From an uncultured Blautia sp. (GTDB taxonomy: Bacteria; Bacillota; Clostridia; Lachnospirales; Lachnospiraceae), in the NCBI GenBank assembly GCA_900541985.1, contig UQLX01000027.1, positions 1-34,015 of the forward strand: DNA of 34,015 nt, in the 5' to 3' direction. Below the pieces are notes generated by a model, which ran no database searches, had not been told where the DNA came from, and worked only from the letters and a program-made list of their open reading frames with translations. This document shows, in pieces, positions 24,801-32,566 of this stretch. The position numbers were made by a program, and so were the translations under genes. Numbering within the stretch: the first letter of the stretch is position 1; each line of letters begins with the position of its first letter.

Positions 24801-25323
24801 AATTGCAAGGATCACAGACGGACAGAAAGTGATCGTTGGCGGAATGATCGTGGATAAAACGATCAAATATACAAAGAATAACAAGGTCATGGCCTTTTTT
24901 ACTCTGGAGGATCTGGTGGGAACTGCAGAAGTGGTCGTGTTTCCAAGAGACTATGAGAAATGGCAGCGTTATCTGAACGAAGAAGCAAAGATTTTTGTTC
25001 AGGGACGGGTAGATGCAGGCGATGACAGAGGCGCAAAGATTATTCTGGAAAAGGTACGGTCTTTTGAGGAAATACCGAAGGAAGTGTGGATCCAGTTTAA
25101 GGATCGGGAAGATTACGGAAAACAGGAAGCCGGACTTCTGGAGGATCTGCGCAAATCTCCGGGCAGCAGCAGTGTGGTTATTTATCTGAAGGATGTAAAT
25201 GCCATGAAGCGTCTTCCGGCCGGATATCAGGTGCAGATCAGTGAAGCCTGGGAGCAGGAGATGGCGCAAAAATATGGATCATCCAATGTTAAAGTTGTGG
25301 AAAGAGTATTGAAAAATTTGTAA
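21856..25323 (+). CDS. dnaE: DNA polymerase III alpha subunit (DnaE type)
   Basis: 1155 residues, complete. The N-terminal PHP domain has THLHVHTEYSLLDG (H5, H7, H9). The C-family polymerase core has GPGRGSAAGSLVAY, the catalytic aspartates in PDIDVDF (D397, D399) and GVFQLESAGM. It then has the helix-hairpin-helix region, LGIYLSGHPL, and a C-terminal OB domain (about 985-1050: VIVGGMIVDKTIKYTKNNK). No proofreading exonuclease insertion is present, so this is DnaE rather than PolC. In Firmicutes DnaE extends primers on the lagging strand beside PolC. AAGGAG precedes the start; no intein or frameshift is seen. Confidence 0.96.
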   Translation: MNFTHLHVHTEYSLLDGSNKIQEYVSRVKELGMDSAAITDHGVMYGVIDFYRACKAAGINPILGCEAYVAPGSRFEKETGTGDDRYYHLVLLAENNQGYSNLMKIVSKGFVEGFYYKPRVDLEILEKYHEGIIALSACLAGEVAKYLTRGMYEDAKAAALRYQDIFGKGNFFLEMQDHGIPEQQTVNQQLLKMHKETGIDLVVTNDVHYTLAEDAQPHDVLLCLQTGKKLADEDRMRYEGGQYYVKSPQEMEMLFPYATEALENTHKISERCHVEIEFGVTKLPKYDVPEGYTSWEYLNKLCFEGLEERYEPVTEELRERLDYELSTIKNMGYVDYFLIVWDFIKYARDHDIMVGPGRGSAAGSLVAYTLGITQLDPIRYDLLFERFLNPERVSMPDIDVDFCFERRQEVIDYVVRKYGKDRVVQIVTFGTLAARGVIRDVGRVLDMPYAQVDIIAKMIPQELNITIDKALQMNPELRKAYEEQEDIHSLIDTAKRLEGLPRHTSMHAAGVVISQKDVDEYVPLSRAQDGSITTQFTMTTLEELGLLKMDFLGLRTLTVIQNAVQQIQRSTGVLLDIQKIDYNDKKVLDSLGTGRSDGVFQLESAGMKNFMKELKPQSLEDVIAGISLYRPGPMDFIPQYIRGKNRPDTIKYDCPQLEPILKPTYGCIVYQEQVMQIVRNLAGYTLGRSDLVRRAMSKKKASVMEKERQNFVYGNTEEGVPGCISNGIPEKVANKIYDDMIDFAKYAFNKSHAAAYAVVSYQTAYLKYYYPVEFMAALMTSVIEMPNKVSEYIQVCRQMGIRILPPDVNRGRYGFSVDNGTIRYGLSAIKSVGRPVIEALVKEREERGEYTSLKDFVQRLTGVVNKRAIENFIKSGALDCLEGNRRQKMTVYGQIVDSIAQDKKNTIAGQMSLFDLAEEDVKKDFEIRMPNVEEYDKEELLSYEKEVLGIYLSGHPLERYRDIMEKTISARTTDLQPEEESGIARITDGQKVIVGGMIVDKTIKYTKNNKVMAFFTLEDLVGTAEVVVFPRDYEKWQRYLNEEAKIFVQGRVDAGDDRGAKIILEKVRSFEEIPKEVWIQFKDREDYGKQEAGLLEDLRKSPGSSSVVIYLKDVNAMKRLPAGYQVQISEAWEQEMAQKYGSSNVKVVERVLKNL

Positions 25324-25413
25324 AAATGCTATAAACTATAACCGAATATGTGTAAAACAGATAAGATTTTCTGTTCTGGCAGCAGGAAATCTGAAAGATG
25401 GAGGAATAAAATC

Positions 25414-26406
25414 ATGGCAGAAAAAAAGATCAAAACCATTGGTGTATTGACCAGCGGCGGTGATGCGCCGGGAATGAATGCTGCGATTCGTGCTGTAGTC
25501 AGAAGAGGCTTGAGCAGCGGATTGAATGTAAAAGGTATTTATAAAGGTTATAACGGGCTTTTAAACGAGGAAATCATAGATATGTCTGCCAAAGATGTAT
25601 CAGATACCATTGAGCGCGGAGGTACCATCCTGTATACTGCACGCTGTGCAGAGTTCCGTACTCCGGAAGGACAGGAGCGCGGTGCAAAGATCTGCAGAAA
25701 GCATGGGATCGACGGCCTTGTTGTAATCGGTGGAGACGGTTCCTTTGCAGGTGCTCAGAAGCTTGCAAACCTGGGAATCAATACCATCGGCGTTCCGGGA
25801 ACCATTGACCTGGACATTGCCTGTACTGAGTATACCATTGGCTTTGATACAGCCGTGAATACAGCTATGGAAGCAATCGATAAAGTCCGGGATACTTCAA
25901 CTTCCCATGAGAGATGCAGTATTATTGAGGTTATGGGACGTAATGCAGGATATCTTGCCATGTGGTGCGGTATTGCCAACGGTGCAGAAGATGTTCTGAT
26001 TCCGGAGAAGTATGATTATGATGAGCAGAAGCTGATCAACAATATCATTGCCAGCCGTAAGGCGGGAAAGAAGCATCATATCATTGTAAATGCAGAGGGT
26101 ATCGGCCATTCAGAGGCCATGGCAAAGCGTATTGAAGCGGCTACAGGAATTGAAACACGTGCCACTATTCTTGGCCACATGCAGCGCGGCGGAAGTCCTA
26201 CATGTAAAGACCGTGTTTATGCTTCCATGATGGGAGCACTTGCCGTGGATCTTCTGGTACAGGGCAAAACCTGTCGTGTAGTAGGATATCGTCATGGAGA
26301 GTTTATTGATTTTGATATCAATGAGGCTCTTGCAATGAAGAAAGATGTTTCTCCGTATATGTGGGAAGTATGCAATTCTCTTTCTCATAATTATAAAAAA
26401 CAGTAA
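25414..26406 (+). CDS. pfkA: ATP-dependent 6-phosphofructokinase
   Basis: 330 residues. It phosphorylates fructose-6-P to fructose-1,6-bisP in glycolysis. Motifs: TSGGDAPGMNAAIRA, ARCAEFRTPEGQ, GGDGS (106-110), PGTID, MGRNAGYLA and GHMQRGGSP. Gly at both discriminating positions (GGDG; PGT) predicts ATP rather than pyrophosphate as donor. The catalytic stretch normally written TIDND reads TIDLD here (130-134), so the Asn is Leu while both Asp are kept. Start at 25414 because GGAGG sits 8-10 bases upstream. The leader carries a 9-bp hairpin (25365-25391). The gene follows dnaE, as in many Clostridia. Confidence 0.94.
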   Translation: MAEKKIKTIGVLTSGGDAPGMNAAIRAVVRRGLSSGLNVKGIYKGYNGLLNEEIIDMSAKDVSDTIERGGTILYTARCAEFRTPEGQERGAKICRKHGIDGLVVIGGDGSFAGAQKLANLGINTIGVPGTIDLDIACTEYTIGFDTAVNTAMEAIDKVRDTSTSHERCSIIEVMGRNAGYLAMWCGIANGAEDVLIPEKYDYDEQKLINNIIASRKAGKKHHIIVNAEGIGHSEAMAKRIEAATGIETRATILGHMQRGGSPTCKDRVYASMMGALAVDLLVQGKTCRVVGYRHGEFIDFDINEALAMKKDVSPYMWEVCNSLSHNYKKQ

Positions 26407-26466
26407 GTCAGATACAACGGAGGTCACCATCAGGCGGCCTCTCTTGTGTATAAAGGAGTTTTATCA

Positions 26467-27243
26467 ATGATCACCAGTTTGCAGAACAGTCAGGTAAAAA
26501 ATATCATAAAACTGAATCAGAAGGCAAAAGCACGAAAAGACCAGGGCCTTTTTATCGCGGAAGGAAGGAAGATGTTTCTGGAGGCGCCTCTTTCCTGGAT
26601 TGATAAGGTTTATGTATCGGAATCCATGGAAAAGGATGATGAAGTAATGGAGAAGGCTTCCCGTACATCCTGGGAGGCAGTTGCCGATTCTGTTTTTCGT
26701 CAGATGAGTGATACACAAACGCCTCAGGGAGTAATGACAGTCCTGCGCAGACCGGCTTATCAGCCGGAAGATATTCTGAAAAAGGAACAGCCGCTTCTTG
26801 TTGTTCTGGAAGATATCCAGGATCCGGGAAATGCGGGAACGATCTTCCGGACAGCAGAGGGCGCCGGCGTGGATGGGATCTTTCTTACAAAGACCTGCGT
26901 GGATATTACCAATCCCAAGGTGATCCGTGCGACTATGGGATCTATTTACAGAATGCCTTTTGTATATGTAGAAGATGTGGTATCATTAAAAGAAAAACTT
27001 CAGGGCAGAGAGATCCGCTTTTTTGCCGCACATCTCCGGGGAGAAAATGCCTACCATGAAGAAGCCTATCAGAAGGGAACGGCATTTCTGATTGGAAATG
27101 AAGGAAAAGGTCTGACCGATCAGGCGGCAGAAGCCGCAGATCGTCTCATCCAGATCCCCATGTGCGGACAGGTGGAATCTCTGAATGCAGCCATGGCAGC
27201 CGGGATACTGATGTATGAGGCTGCAAGACAGAGAAGAGGATGA
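26467..27243 (+). CDS. TrmH/SpoU-family RNA 2'-O-ribose methyltransferase
   Basis: 258 residues. The N-terminal substrate-binding domain (1-~95) begins SLQNSQVKNIIKLNQKAKAR. The SPOUT knot domain has motif 1 DPGNAGTIFRTAEGAG, motif 2 IGNEGKGL and motif 3 IPMCGQVESLNAAMAAGILM, the last two forming the AdoMet pocket. It modifies rRNA or tRNA riboses; the target nucleotide is unknown (YsgA/RlmB-like). AAGGAG at 26453-26458 supports this start over the in-frame ATG at 26446. Confidence 0.92.
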   Translation: MITSLQNSQVKNIIKLNQKAKARKDQGLFIAEGRKMFLEAPLSWIDKVYVSESMEKDDEVMEKASRTSWEAVADSVFRQMSDTQTPQGVMTVLRRPAYQPEDILKKEQPLLVVLEDIQDPGNAGTIFRTAEGAGVDGIFLTKTCVDITNPKVIRATMGSIYRMPFVYVEDVVSLKEKLQGREIRFFAAHLRGENAYHEEAYQKGTAFLIGNEGKGLTDQAAEAADRLIQIPMCGQVESLNAAMAAGILMYEAARQRRG

Positions 27244-27294
27244 TATCCGTCTGATCATGGTACCTGAAAGGCTTTTGCGGAAAGGAGAAACTTT

Positions 27295-27744
27295 ATGGAC
27301 TTTGTTATGGGGCCTTTTATATGGCTGGGACTTGTGGCGGTTTTTCTGGTTATTGAAGCGCTTACGGTAGGGCTGACTACCATCTGGTTTGCGGGAGGCG
27401 CGCTTGTGGCGACCCTTGCCGCATGGGCAGGAGCCGGACAGGTGGTACAGTGGATTCTGTTTATAACTGTGTCTTTGGTGCTTCTGATCTTTACCAGACC
27501 GGTTGCTGTCCGGTATATGAACCGAGGTGTGGAAAAGACCAATGTGGAACGTCTGATCGGACAAAAAGCAATTGTCATTCAGAAAGTAGATAATCTGGCA
27601 CAGACCGGACAGGTCAGAGTCGGAGATGTAGAGTGGATGGCAAGAACAAAGTCGGACGATGTTCAGATTCCGGAGAAAGCAGTTGCAGTGATCAAAGAAG
27701 TACAGGGTGTGAAACTAATTGTAGAAGAAGTTAAGGAGGGTTAA
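27295..27744 (+). CDS. NfeD-family membrane protein
   Basis: 149 residues. Two or three membrane segments (about 5-70, starting IWLGLVAVFLVIEALTVG) are followed by a soluble OB-fold domain (about 90-145: IGQKAIVIQKVDN to GVKLIVEEV). This is the short NfeD form without the ClpP-like protease domain. It is almost always paired with an SPFH protein, as here (two bases to the next gene), and is thought to organise membrane microdomains. AAGGAG at 27282-27287. Confidence 0.9.
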   Translation: MDFVMGPFIWLGLVAVFLVIEALTVGLTTIWFAGGALVATLAAWAGAGQVVQWILFITVSLVLLIFTRPVAVRYMNRGVEKTNVERLIGQKAIVIQKVDNLAQTGQVRVGDVEWMARTKSDDVQIPEKAVAVIKEVQGVKLIVEEVKEG

Positions 27745-27746
27745 AC

Positions 27747-28712
27747 ATGGGATTTTTGATTTTTATTATTATCATAGGAATTCTTGCGCTGCTGATTGCA
27801 GCTTCCTGTATCAAAATTGTGCCTCAGGCATATGCAATTGTTCTGGAACGGCTGGGCGCTTATAAAACAACCTGGAATACAGGAATCCATTTTAAGGTGC
27901 CGTTTATTGAGCGTGTTGCCCGTAAAGTAAACCTGAAGGAGCAGGTGGTGGATTTCCCGCCGCAGCCGGTTATCACCAAGGATAATGTTACTATGCAGAT
28001 CGATACGGTTGTATTTTTCCAGATCACCGATCCGAAGCTTTTTGCTTACGGAGTGGAAAATCCTATTATGGCCATTGAGAATCTTTCTGCAACAACCCTC
28101 AGAAATATCATCGGTGACATGGAACTTGATGAGACTCTTACTTCCCGAGAGGTGATCAACACAAGAATGCGAGCTTCTCTTGATGTTGCCACAGACCCGT
28201 GGGGAATCAAGGTAAACCGTGTAGAGCTTAAGAATATCATTCCTCCGGCAGCGATCCAGGATGCCATGGAAAAACAGATGAAAGCAGAGCGTGAGCGCCG
28301 GGAGGCGATCCTGATCGCAGAAGGTGAGAAGAGATCTACGATCCTTGTTGCAGAAGGTAAGAAACAGTCGGCTATTCTGGATGCAGAGGCTGAAAAACAG
28401 GCGGCAATCCTTCGGGCTGAGGCGCAGAAAGAGCGAATGATCAAGGAAGCAGAAGGCCAGGCAGAGGCAGTGCTGAAGGTTCAGAATGCAAATGCGGAAG
28501 GTATCCGTATGATCCGGGAGGCAGGTGCAGATCAGGCAGTCCTGACACTGAAGAGTCTGGAAGCATTTACCAAGGCGGCTGACGGAAGAGCTACCAAGAT
28601 CATCATTCCTTCTGAATTACAGGGAATTGCAGGGCTTGCAACGTCTCTGAAGGAATTTGTGACAGATGATAAAAAAGAATTGTTAGAAAAAATAACGCCG
28701 GACCAGAAGTAA
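27747..28712 (+). CDS. SPFH/band-7 protein (stomatin/QmcA-like)
   Basis: 321 residues. One N-terminal membrane anchor (about 2-25, LIFIIIIGILALLIAAS) is followed by the SPFH domain (about 28-190: VPQAYAIVLERLGAYKTTW, PPQPVITKDNVTMQIDTVV). A long coiled coil then runs from ~175 to 250, with repeated EAE/AEGEK/AEAQK units, and a C-terminal oligomerisation segment follows. Partner of the NfeD protein directly upstream; AAGGAGGG precedes the start. It probably forms a large membrane cage or scaffold that protects membrane proteins. Confidence 0.92.
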   Translation: MGFLIFIIIIGILALLIAASCIKIVPQAYAIVLERLGAYKTTWNTGIHFKVPFIERVARKVNLKEQVVDFPPQPVITKDNVTMQIDTVVFFQITDPKLFAYGVENPIMAIENLSATTLRNIIGDMELDETLTSREVINTRMRASLDVATDPWGIKVNRVELKNIIPPAAIQDAMEKQMKAERERREAILIAEGEKRSTILVAEGKKQSAILDAEAEKQAAILRAEAQKERMIKEAEGQAEAVLKVQNANAEGIRMIREAGADQAVLTLKSLEAFTKAADGRATKIIIPSELQGIAGLATSLKEFVTDDKKELLEKITPDQK

Positions 28713-28716
28713 AAAG

Positions 28717-28740
28717 AACGGCTGATGACAGCTGTTTTAG
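28717..28740 (+). terminator. weak hairpin between the SPFH gene and argF
   Basis: AACGGCTG (28717-28724) pairs with CAGCTGTT (28729-28736), one G-U, followed by TTAG. Probably an attenuator or RNA 3' end at most. Confidence 0.35.
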
Positions 28741-28759
28741 ATAAGAGGAGAGGATTATT

Positions 28760-29761
28760 ATGAATTTAAAAGGAAGAAATTTTTTAACACTGAAGGACTT
28801 TACACCAGATGAGATCACTTATCTCATTGACCTTGCTGCAGATCTGAAAGCGAAGAAAAAAGCAGGGGAACTTCACGAGTATTATAAGGGAAAGAACATT
28901 GCGCTGATCTTTGAAAAAACAAGCACCAGAACCCGCTGTGCATTTGAAGTTGCAGCTCATGATCTCGGAATGGGAAGCACCTATCTGGATCCTACAGGAT
29001 CCCAGATCGGCAAGAAAGAAAGTATTGCAGATACAGCAAGAGTACTTGGAAGAATGTATGACGGAATCGAGTACAGAGGATTTGGGCAGGAGATCGTTGA
29101 AGAACTGGCAAAGCATGCCGGAGTTCCTGTATGGAACGGTCTTACCAATGAGTATCATCCGACACAGATGCTGGCAGATATGCTGACTATTCGTGAACAT
29201 TTCGGACATCTGGAAGGCATCCGTCTGGTATATATGGGCGATGCCCGCTACAATATGGGTAATTCCCTGATGATCGCCTGTGCGAAGCTGGGAATGCATT
29301 TTGTGGCATGTACTACGAAGAAATATTTCCCCAATGAGGAACTTGTGGAGCTTTGCAAAGGCTATGCGGCACAGTCCGGCGGAAGCATCACTCTGACGGA
29401 AGACGCAGCAGAAGGAACCAGAGATGCCGATGTGATCTACACAGACGTATGGGTATCCATGGGAGAACCGGATGAGGTCTGGGAAGAGCGTATCAGTGAA
29501 CTGACTCCGTATAAGGTGACAAAAGCCATTATGGAAAATGCAGGAGAAAAAGCAATCTTCCTTCACTGCCTGCCGGCATTCCATGATCTGAAAACAAAGA
29601 TCGGCAAGGAAATGGGAGAAAGATTTAATCTGACAGATATGGAAGTGACAAATGAAGTTTTTGAGTCTGCACAGTCTCATGTGTTTGATGAAGCAGAAAA
29701 CCGTATGCACACCATTAAGGCTGTGATGGTTGCTACTCTGGGAGAGCCGGAGAACAGATAA
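28760..29761 (+). CDS. argF: ornithine carbamoyltransferase
   Basis: 333 residues. It makes citrulline from ornithine and carbamoyl phosphate, or runs in reverse for arginine breakdown. Carbamoyl-phosphate motif EKTSTRTRCAFE, LGRMYDGIEYRG, NGLTNEYHPTQMLAD, the ornithine loop VWVSMG, and the catalytic HCLPAFH. No other arginine gene lies nearby, so sequence alone does not say whether it is anabolic (argF) or catabolic (arcB); argF is used as the default. The stop TAA shares a base with the start of birA (TAATG). Confidence 0.93.
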   Translation: MNLKGRNFLTLKDFTPDEITYLIDLAADLKAKKKAGELHEYYKGKNIALIFEKTSTRTRCAFEVAAHDLGMGSTYLDPTGSQIGKKESIADTARVLGRMYDGIEYRGFGQEIVEELAKHAGVPVWNGLTNEYHPTQMLADMLTIREHFGHLEGIRLVYMGDARYNMGNSLMIACAKLGMHFVACTTKKYFPNEELVELCKGYAAQSGGSITLTEDAAEGTRDADVIYTDVWVSMGEPDEVWEERISELTPYKVTKAIMENAGEKAIFLHCLPAFHDLKTKIGKEMGERFNLTDMEVTNEVFESAQSHVFDEAENRMHTIKAVMVATLGEPENR

Positions 29762-30555
29762 TGTATGATCAGGAAACAATTTTAAAAGAGATCAGGACAA
29801 AATGGGCGGGCAAAACCGTCCATTTTGCAACAGAAACAGATTCTACAAATGAATGGGCCAAAAGACTGTCACAGGATGGAGCGCCTCACGGCACTCTGGC
29901 TGTGGCAGAATTTCAGTCGGCAGGGAAAGGGCGGCTTGGAAGAAGCTGGCAGGCGGGATCCGGAAGTTCTGTGATGATGTCCCTTCTTCTGAGACCGGAC
30001 TTTGCCCCTTCGTATGCATCGATGCTGACGCTGGTGATGGGGCTCAGTGTGGCTCAGGCTATTCAGAAACTGGGCGTGACGGTTTCTATCAAATGGCCAA
30101 ATGATGTGGTGGTTTCCCGAAAAAAAATCTGCGGAATTCTGACAGAAATGCGTTTGGACGGCATGAAGATCCGGGACGTGATCGTTGGGGTCGGAATTAA
30201 TGTGGACCAGGAAAGGATTTCCGAGGAGCTTCAGGACAAAGCGACGTCTCTTTATCTGGAAACGGGAAAACATTATGACCGCTGCAGTCTGCTCAGTCTT
30301 GTTATGACAGCGTTTGAAGAAAATTACGATAAATTTGTACAGACCTGTGATCTTTCCGGAATCCTTTGTGAATACAACCGGCTTCTTGCCAACAGAGATC
30401 AGCCGGTGCGGATTCTGGACAAACAGGCGCCCTGGGAGGGAACTGCCCTGGGAATCAATGCGCAGGGAGAGCTGTTGGTAAAGGACAGGGAAGGAAATAT
30501 AAAAACAGTACGGGCAGGAGAGGTTTCTGTCCGGGGGCTGTATTCCTATGTGTAA
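29761..30555 (+). CDS. birA: biotin--[acetyl-CoA-carboxylase] ligase (no DNA-binding domain)
   Basis: 264 residues. Attaches biotin to the carboxyl-carrier subunit through biotinyl-AMP. Motifs: TDSTNEWAKR, the adenylate loop AGKGRLGRSW, SIKWPNDVVV and KICGILTEM. A C-terminal SH3-like domain starts near 215 (QPVRILDKQAPWEG). The N-terminal winged helix of bifunctional BirA is absent, so it is an enzyme only. It is coupled to argF by a one-base overlap. Confidence 0.92.
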   Translation: MYDQETILKEIRTKWAGKTVHFATETDSTNEWAKRLSQDGAPHGTLAVAEFQSAGKGRLGRSWQAGSGSSVMMSLLLRPDFAPSYASMLTLVMGLSVAQAIQKLGVTVSIKWPNDVVVSRKKICGILTEMRLDGMKIRDVIVGVGINVDQERISEELQDKATSLYLETGKHYDRCSLLSLVMTAFEENYDKFVQTCDLSGILCEYNRLLANRDQPVRILDKQAPWEGTALGINAQGELLVKDREGNIKTVRAGEVSVRGLYSYV

Positions 30556-30590
30556 ATCCGGACATGGATTTGCAGAAGGGATATTTTGCG

Positions 30591-30619
30591 TTTATAGATA
30601 AAGGAGCTTCCTGTATAAT
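30591..30619 (+). promoter_or_regulatory. candidate promoter at the left end of the IS110-type element
   Basis: TTTATA (30591-30596), 17-bp spacer, TATAAT (30614-30619), about 40 bp before the folded region at 30660-30727. Good -10, poor -35. Confidence 0.45.
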
Positions 30620-30659
30620 TCAAGTATAGGGAATTCCGAGAAAGAAGGCTGAGAAAAAA

Positions 30660-30727
30660 ATACCTCAGAGTAAAATAAGATTACTGACTTTGCCGGTTAG
30701 TAAAAATCTTATTGAACAGAGAGGTAT
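30660..30727 (+). ncRNA. structured RNA candidate upstream of the IS110 transposase (possible bridge RNA part)
   Basis: Outer stem ATACCTC (30660-30666) with GAGGTAT (30721-30727). Inner stem TAAGATT (30676-30682) with AATCTTA (30705-30711), continued by ACTGAC (30683-30688) with GTTAGT (30696-30701), and hairpin loop TTTGCCG. Internal loops lie on both sides of the inner stem. IS110-group elements are known to encode a bridge RNA in this noncoding left part, with loops that pair to target and donor. The fold is seen; the function is inferred. Confidence 0.5.
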
Positions 30728-30732
30728 CCGAA

Positions 30733-32019
30733 ATGAATTAGAACACACAGAACGCAAAAATTGCATCCATTACTGAAAAAACTTTGATTGTTGGTATTGA
30801 TGTCGGAAGCGAAACTCATTACGCCAGGGCTTTTGACTGGAGAAATTATGAGTATGGCAAAAAGCCGCTGGAGTTCAGCAACACGGAATCCGGATTCCTG
30901 ACTTTGAAAGCGTGGATGGAAGATATCGCAGAAAAACATGGCAAAACTGCTGTGATTCCCGGAATGGAGCCGACCGGTCATTACTGGTTTGCCTTAGGGA
31001 AATTCCTGCAGGACAGCGGAATGAAGCCGGTACATGTGAATCCCCATCATGTCAAGAAATCGAAGGAACTGGACGACAACAACCCCAACAAGAATGACCG
31101 CAAAGATCCCAAAACAATTGCGGCACTGGTCAATGAGGGACGTTTTTCCTATCCATATATACCCACCGGCATTTATGCAGAGATCAGGAGCCTTTCGAAC
31201 CTGCGTTTCCAGACGCAGGAAGAACTCACAAGGATCAAGAATCGGATTGCAAGATGGTTTTCCATCTACTTCCCGGAATATAAAGATGTCTGCGTGGATT
31301 TGAAAGCGGTCAGCGGAAGAATGGTGTTGAAGGCAGCTCCGCTGCCGGAGGATATCGTAAAGCTTGGGGCAGAAGGTGTGAACCAGATCTGGAGAAATGC
31401 GAAGCTGAGAGGCGCTGGAATGAAGAGGGCAAAGACCCTGGTATCCGTTGCAGAGCATAGCATTGGAAGTAAGGAAGCGCCGGAAGCAGCGAGAATCGAA
31501 TTAAAAAATCTGCTGAATGACATGGATGTATATGCAGCAAGGCTGGAAGAACTGCTCCGGAGTATAGAAGAAAAACTAAAGGAGATCCCATATATTGATA
31601 AGCTGATGGCAATCAAAGGGATCGGATTGGTTACAGTCAGTGGTTTTATTGCATAAGTTGGGGACATTGGACGTTTTGATAATCCCAAACAACTGCAGAA
31701 ACTGGCAGGATATGCGATCGTGGCGAATGATTCCGGTAAACATAACGGAGAAAGTCGGATCAGCTACCACGGGCGAAAGCGCCTGAGATATGTGCTGTAT
31801 GAGGCAGCGATATCGCTGGTTGGAAAGAATGCGGAGTTCCGGGAAATACATGAGTATTATCGGGGCTGAAAGAAAAATCCGCTGAAAAAGATGCAGTCAG
31901 TGGTATCGATAGCCTGCAAGGTTATAAGGGTATTCTACGCGATCCTCACAAAAGGTGTAGATTATGATGCGGAGAAACTGATAGGAGATATCAGAAGACC
32001 GCAGATGCAGGCAGCATAA
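30733..32019 (+). pseudogene. IS110-family transposase (DEDD recombinase) with three in-frame stops
   Basis: From ATG 30733 (preceded by GAGAGG) one frame runs 429 codons to TAA at 32017. It is broken by TAG at codon 3 (30739-30741), TAA at codon 308 (31654-31656) and TGA at codon 379 (31867-31869), with no frameshift. The N-terminal RuvC-like domain keeps the DEDD set: IVGIDVGSETHYA, GMEPTGHYW and NKNDRKDP. The C-terminal Tnp20 domain, beyond the second stop, keeps AGYAIVANDSG, with its serine, and RKRLRYVLYEAA. Conservation on both sides of each stop points to recent inactivation of an otherwise intact gene. One uninterrupted 290-codon piece (30784-31656) could still be made from a TTG, but would lack Tnp20. 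Confidence 0.88.
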
Positions 32020-32043
32020 CAACCAGAGACAAAACAGGTAATG

Positions 32044-32110
32044 TTCCTGCTACAGTTGAATTGAGCATTTAGAAAACAAATCTGAGAGTTGAATTCAGCT
32101 GTAGCAGGAA
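32044..32110 (+). repeat. long hairpin, 19-bp stem
   Basis: 19 nt at 32044-32062 pair with 32092-32110, with a single G-U pair. The 29-nt loop contains a small ATTT/AAAT helix. There is no T run, so it is not a standard terminator. It is 25 bp downstream of the transposase stop and may be the right-end structure of the element. Confidence 0.75.
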
Positions 32111-32204
32111 AGCTGAAAGGTATGAGGAACAGGCCGGAAAAACGTCCACCGCAAGGTGCTGGTTTGTGGAGCATACAGAATAGGTCAGTAAAACTTAAGA
32201 CAAA

Positions 32205-32425
32205 GAATGAGCCAGTAGTCGGCAGGAATATTTTCCATAGGGCAAGACCCTGACAAGGAGCTAAGCTGACACCCTGGTTATGGACAGGCGGGACGAAGGA
32301 AGTTAGGACCCTGCAGAAATGCGGGAGATCCTGGTAGACACGGGAGGTTCACTGCCGTAGATGGATGGGTATACACAAGGCCATGTAAAACAGAAAACCA
32401 AGACGTTTTACTTCGTGTACCCAAA
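32205..32425 (+). mobile_element. probable group II intron remnant (domain I-like part only)
   Basis: The segment has the style of group II intron domain I: many short GC helices, GACGAAGGAAG, a GAAA-capped stem (32309-32315 with 32320-32325), and a nested hairpin (32367-32376 with 32415-32422 and 32385-32391 with 32405-32411). No 5' GUGYG start, reverse transcriptase or domain V follows, so if correct it is a truncated relic. Alternative: a noncoding right part of the IS110 element. Identification is by resemblance only. Confidence 0.4.
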
Positions 32426-32566
32426 ACCAGCTATTTTCGTACCAGATACAGAGAAAATGCCCATATCAATGGCTCTTTCTTCTGAGATATTTATTGATAG
32501 TATATCGAAAAAACCTTGATTTTCAAGGAAAAAGGACTTGACTTAATAGGGAGGAACCGTGTACTT

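Larger units (their letters stand above)
32020..32566. other. gene-free stretch after the IS110 remnant
   Basis: 547 bp with no credible ORF. It contains a 19-bp-stem hairpin (32044-32110), a segment with group II intron-like structure (about 32205-32425), and an AT-rich part (32430-32566) with the ribosome site of the next gene. The right boundary of the IS element cannot be placed by eye, since IS110 elements lack long terminal inverted repeats. Confidence 0.7.

Noticed and set aside
23425..25269. 614-residue open frame on the minus strand inside dnaE
   Set aside because: It lies wholly antisense to the well-conserved polymerase, has Cys/His/Phe/Ile-rich composition typical of shadow frames, and has no ribosome site or family motif.
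28784..29779. 331-residue minus-strand open frame opposite argF
   Set aside because: Mirror of a highly conserved enzyme gene; no independent coding signals.
30733..32019. Stop-codon readthrough or recoding in the IS110 transposase
   Set aside because: Three different stop codons would need three recoding systems; no SECIS-like or pyrrolysine context is visible, and nearby genes use all stops normally. Decay is simpler.
32516..32566. TTG start that extends the DUF6145-type protein by 17 residues
   Set aside because: No ribosome site before it, whereas GGGAGG precedes the ATG at 32567, and family members begin at MYQDK.
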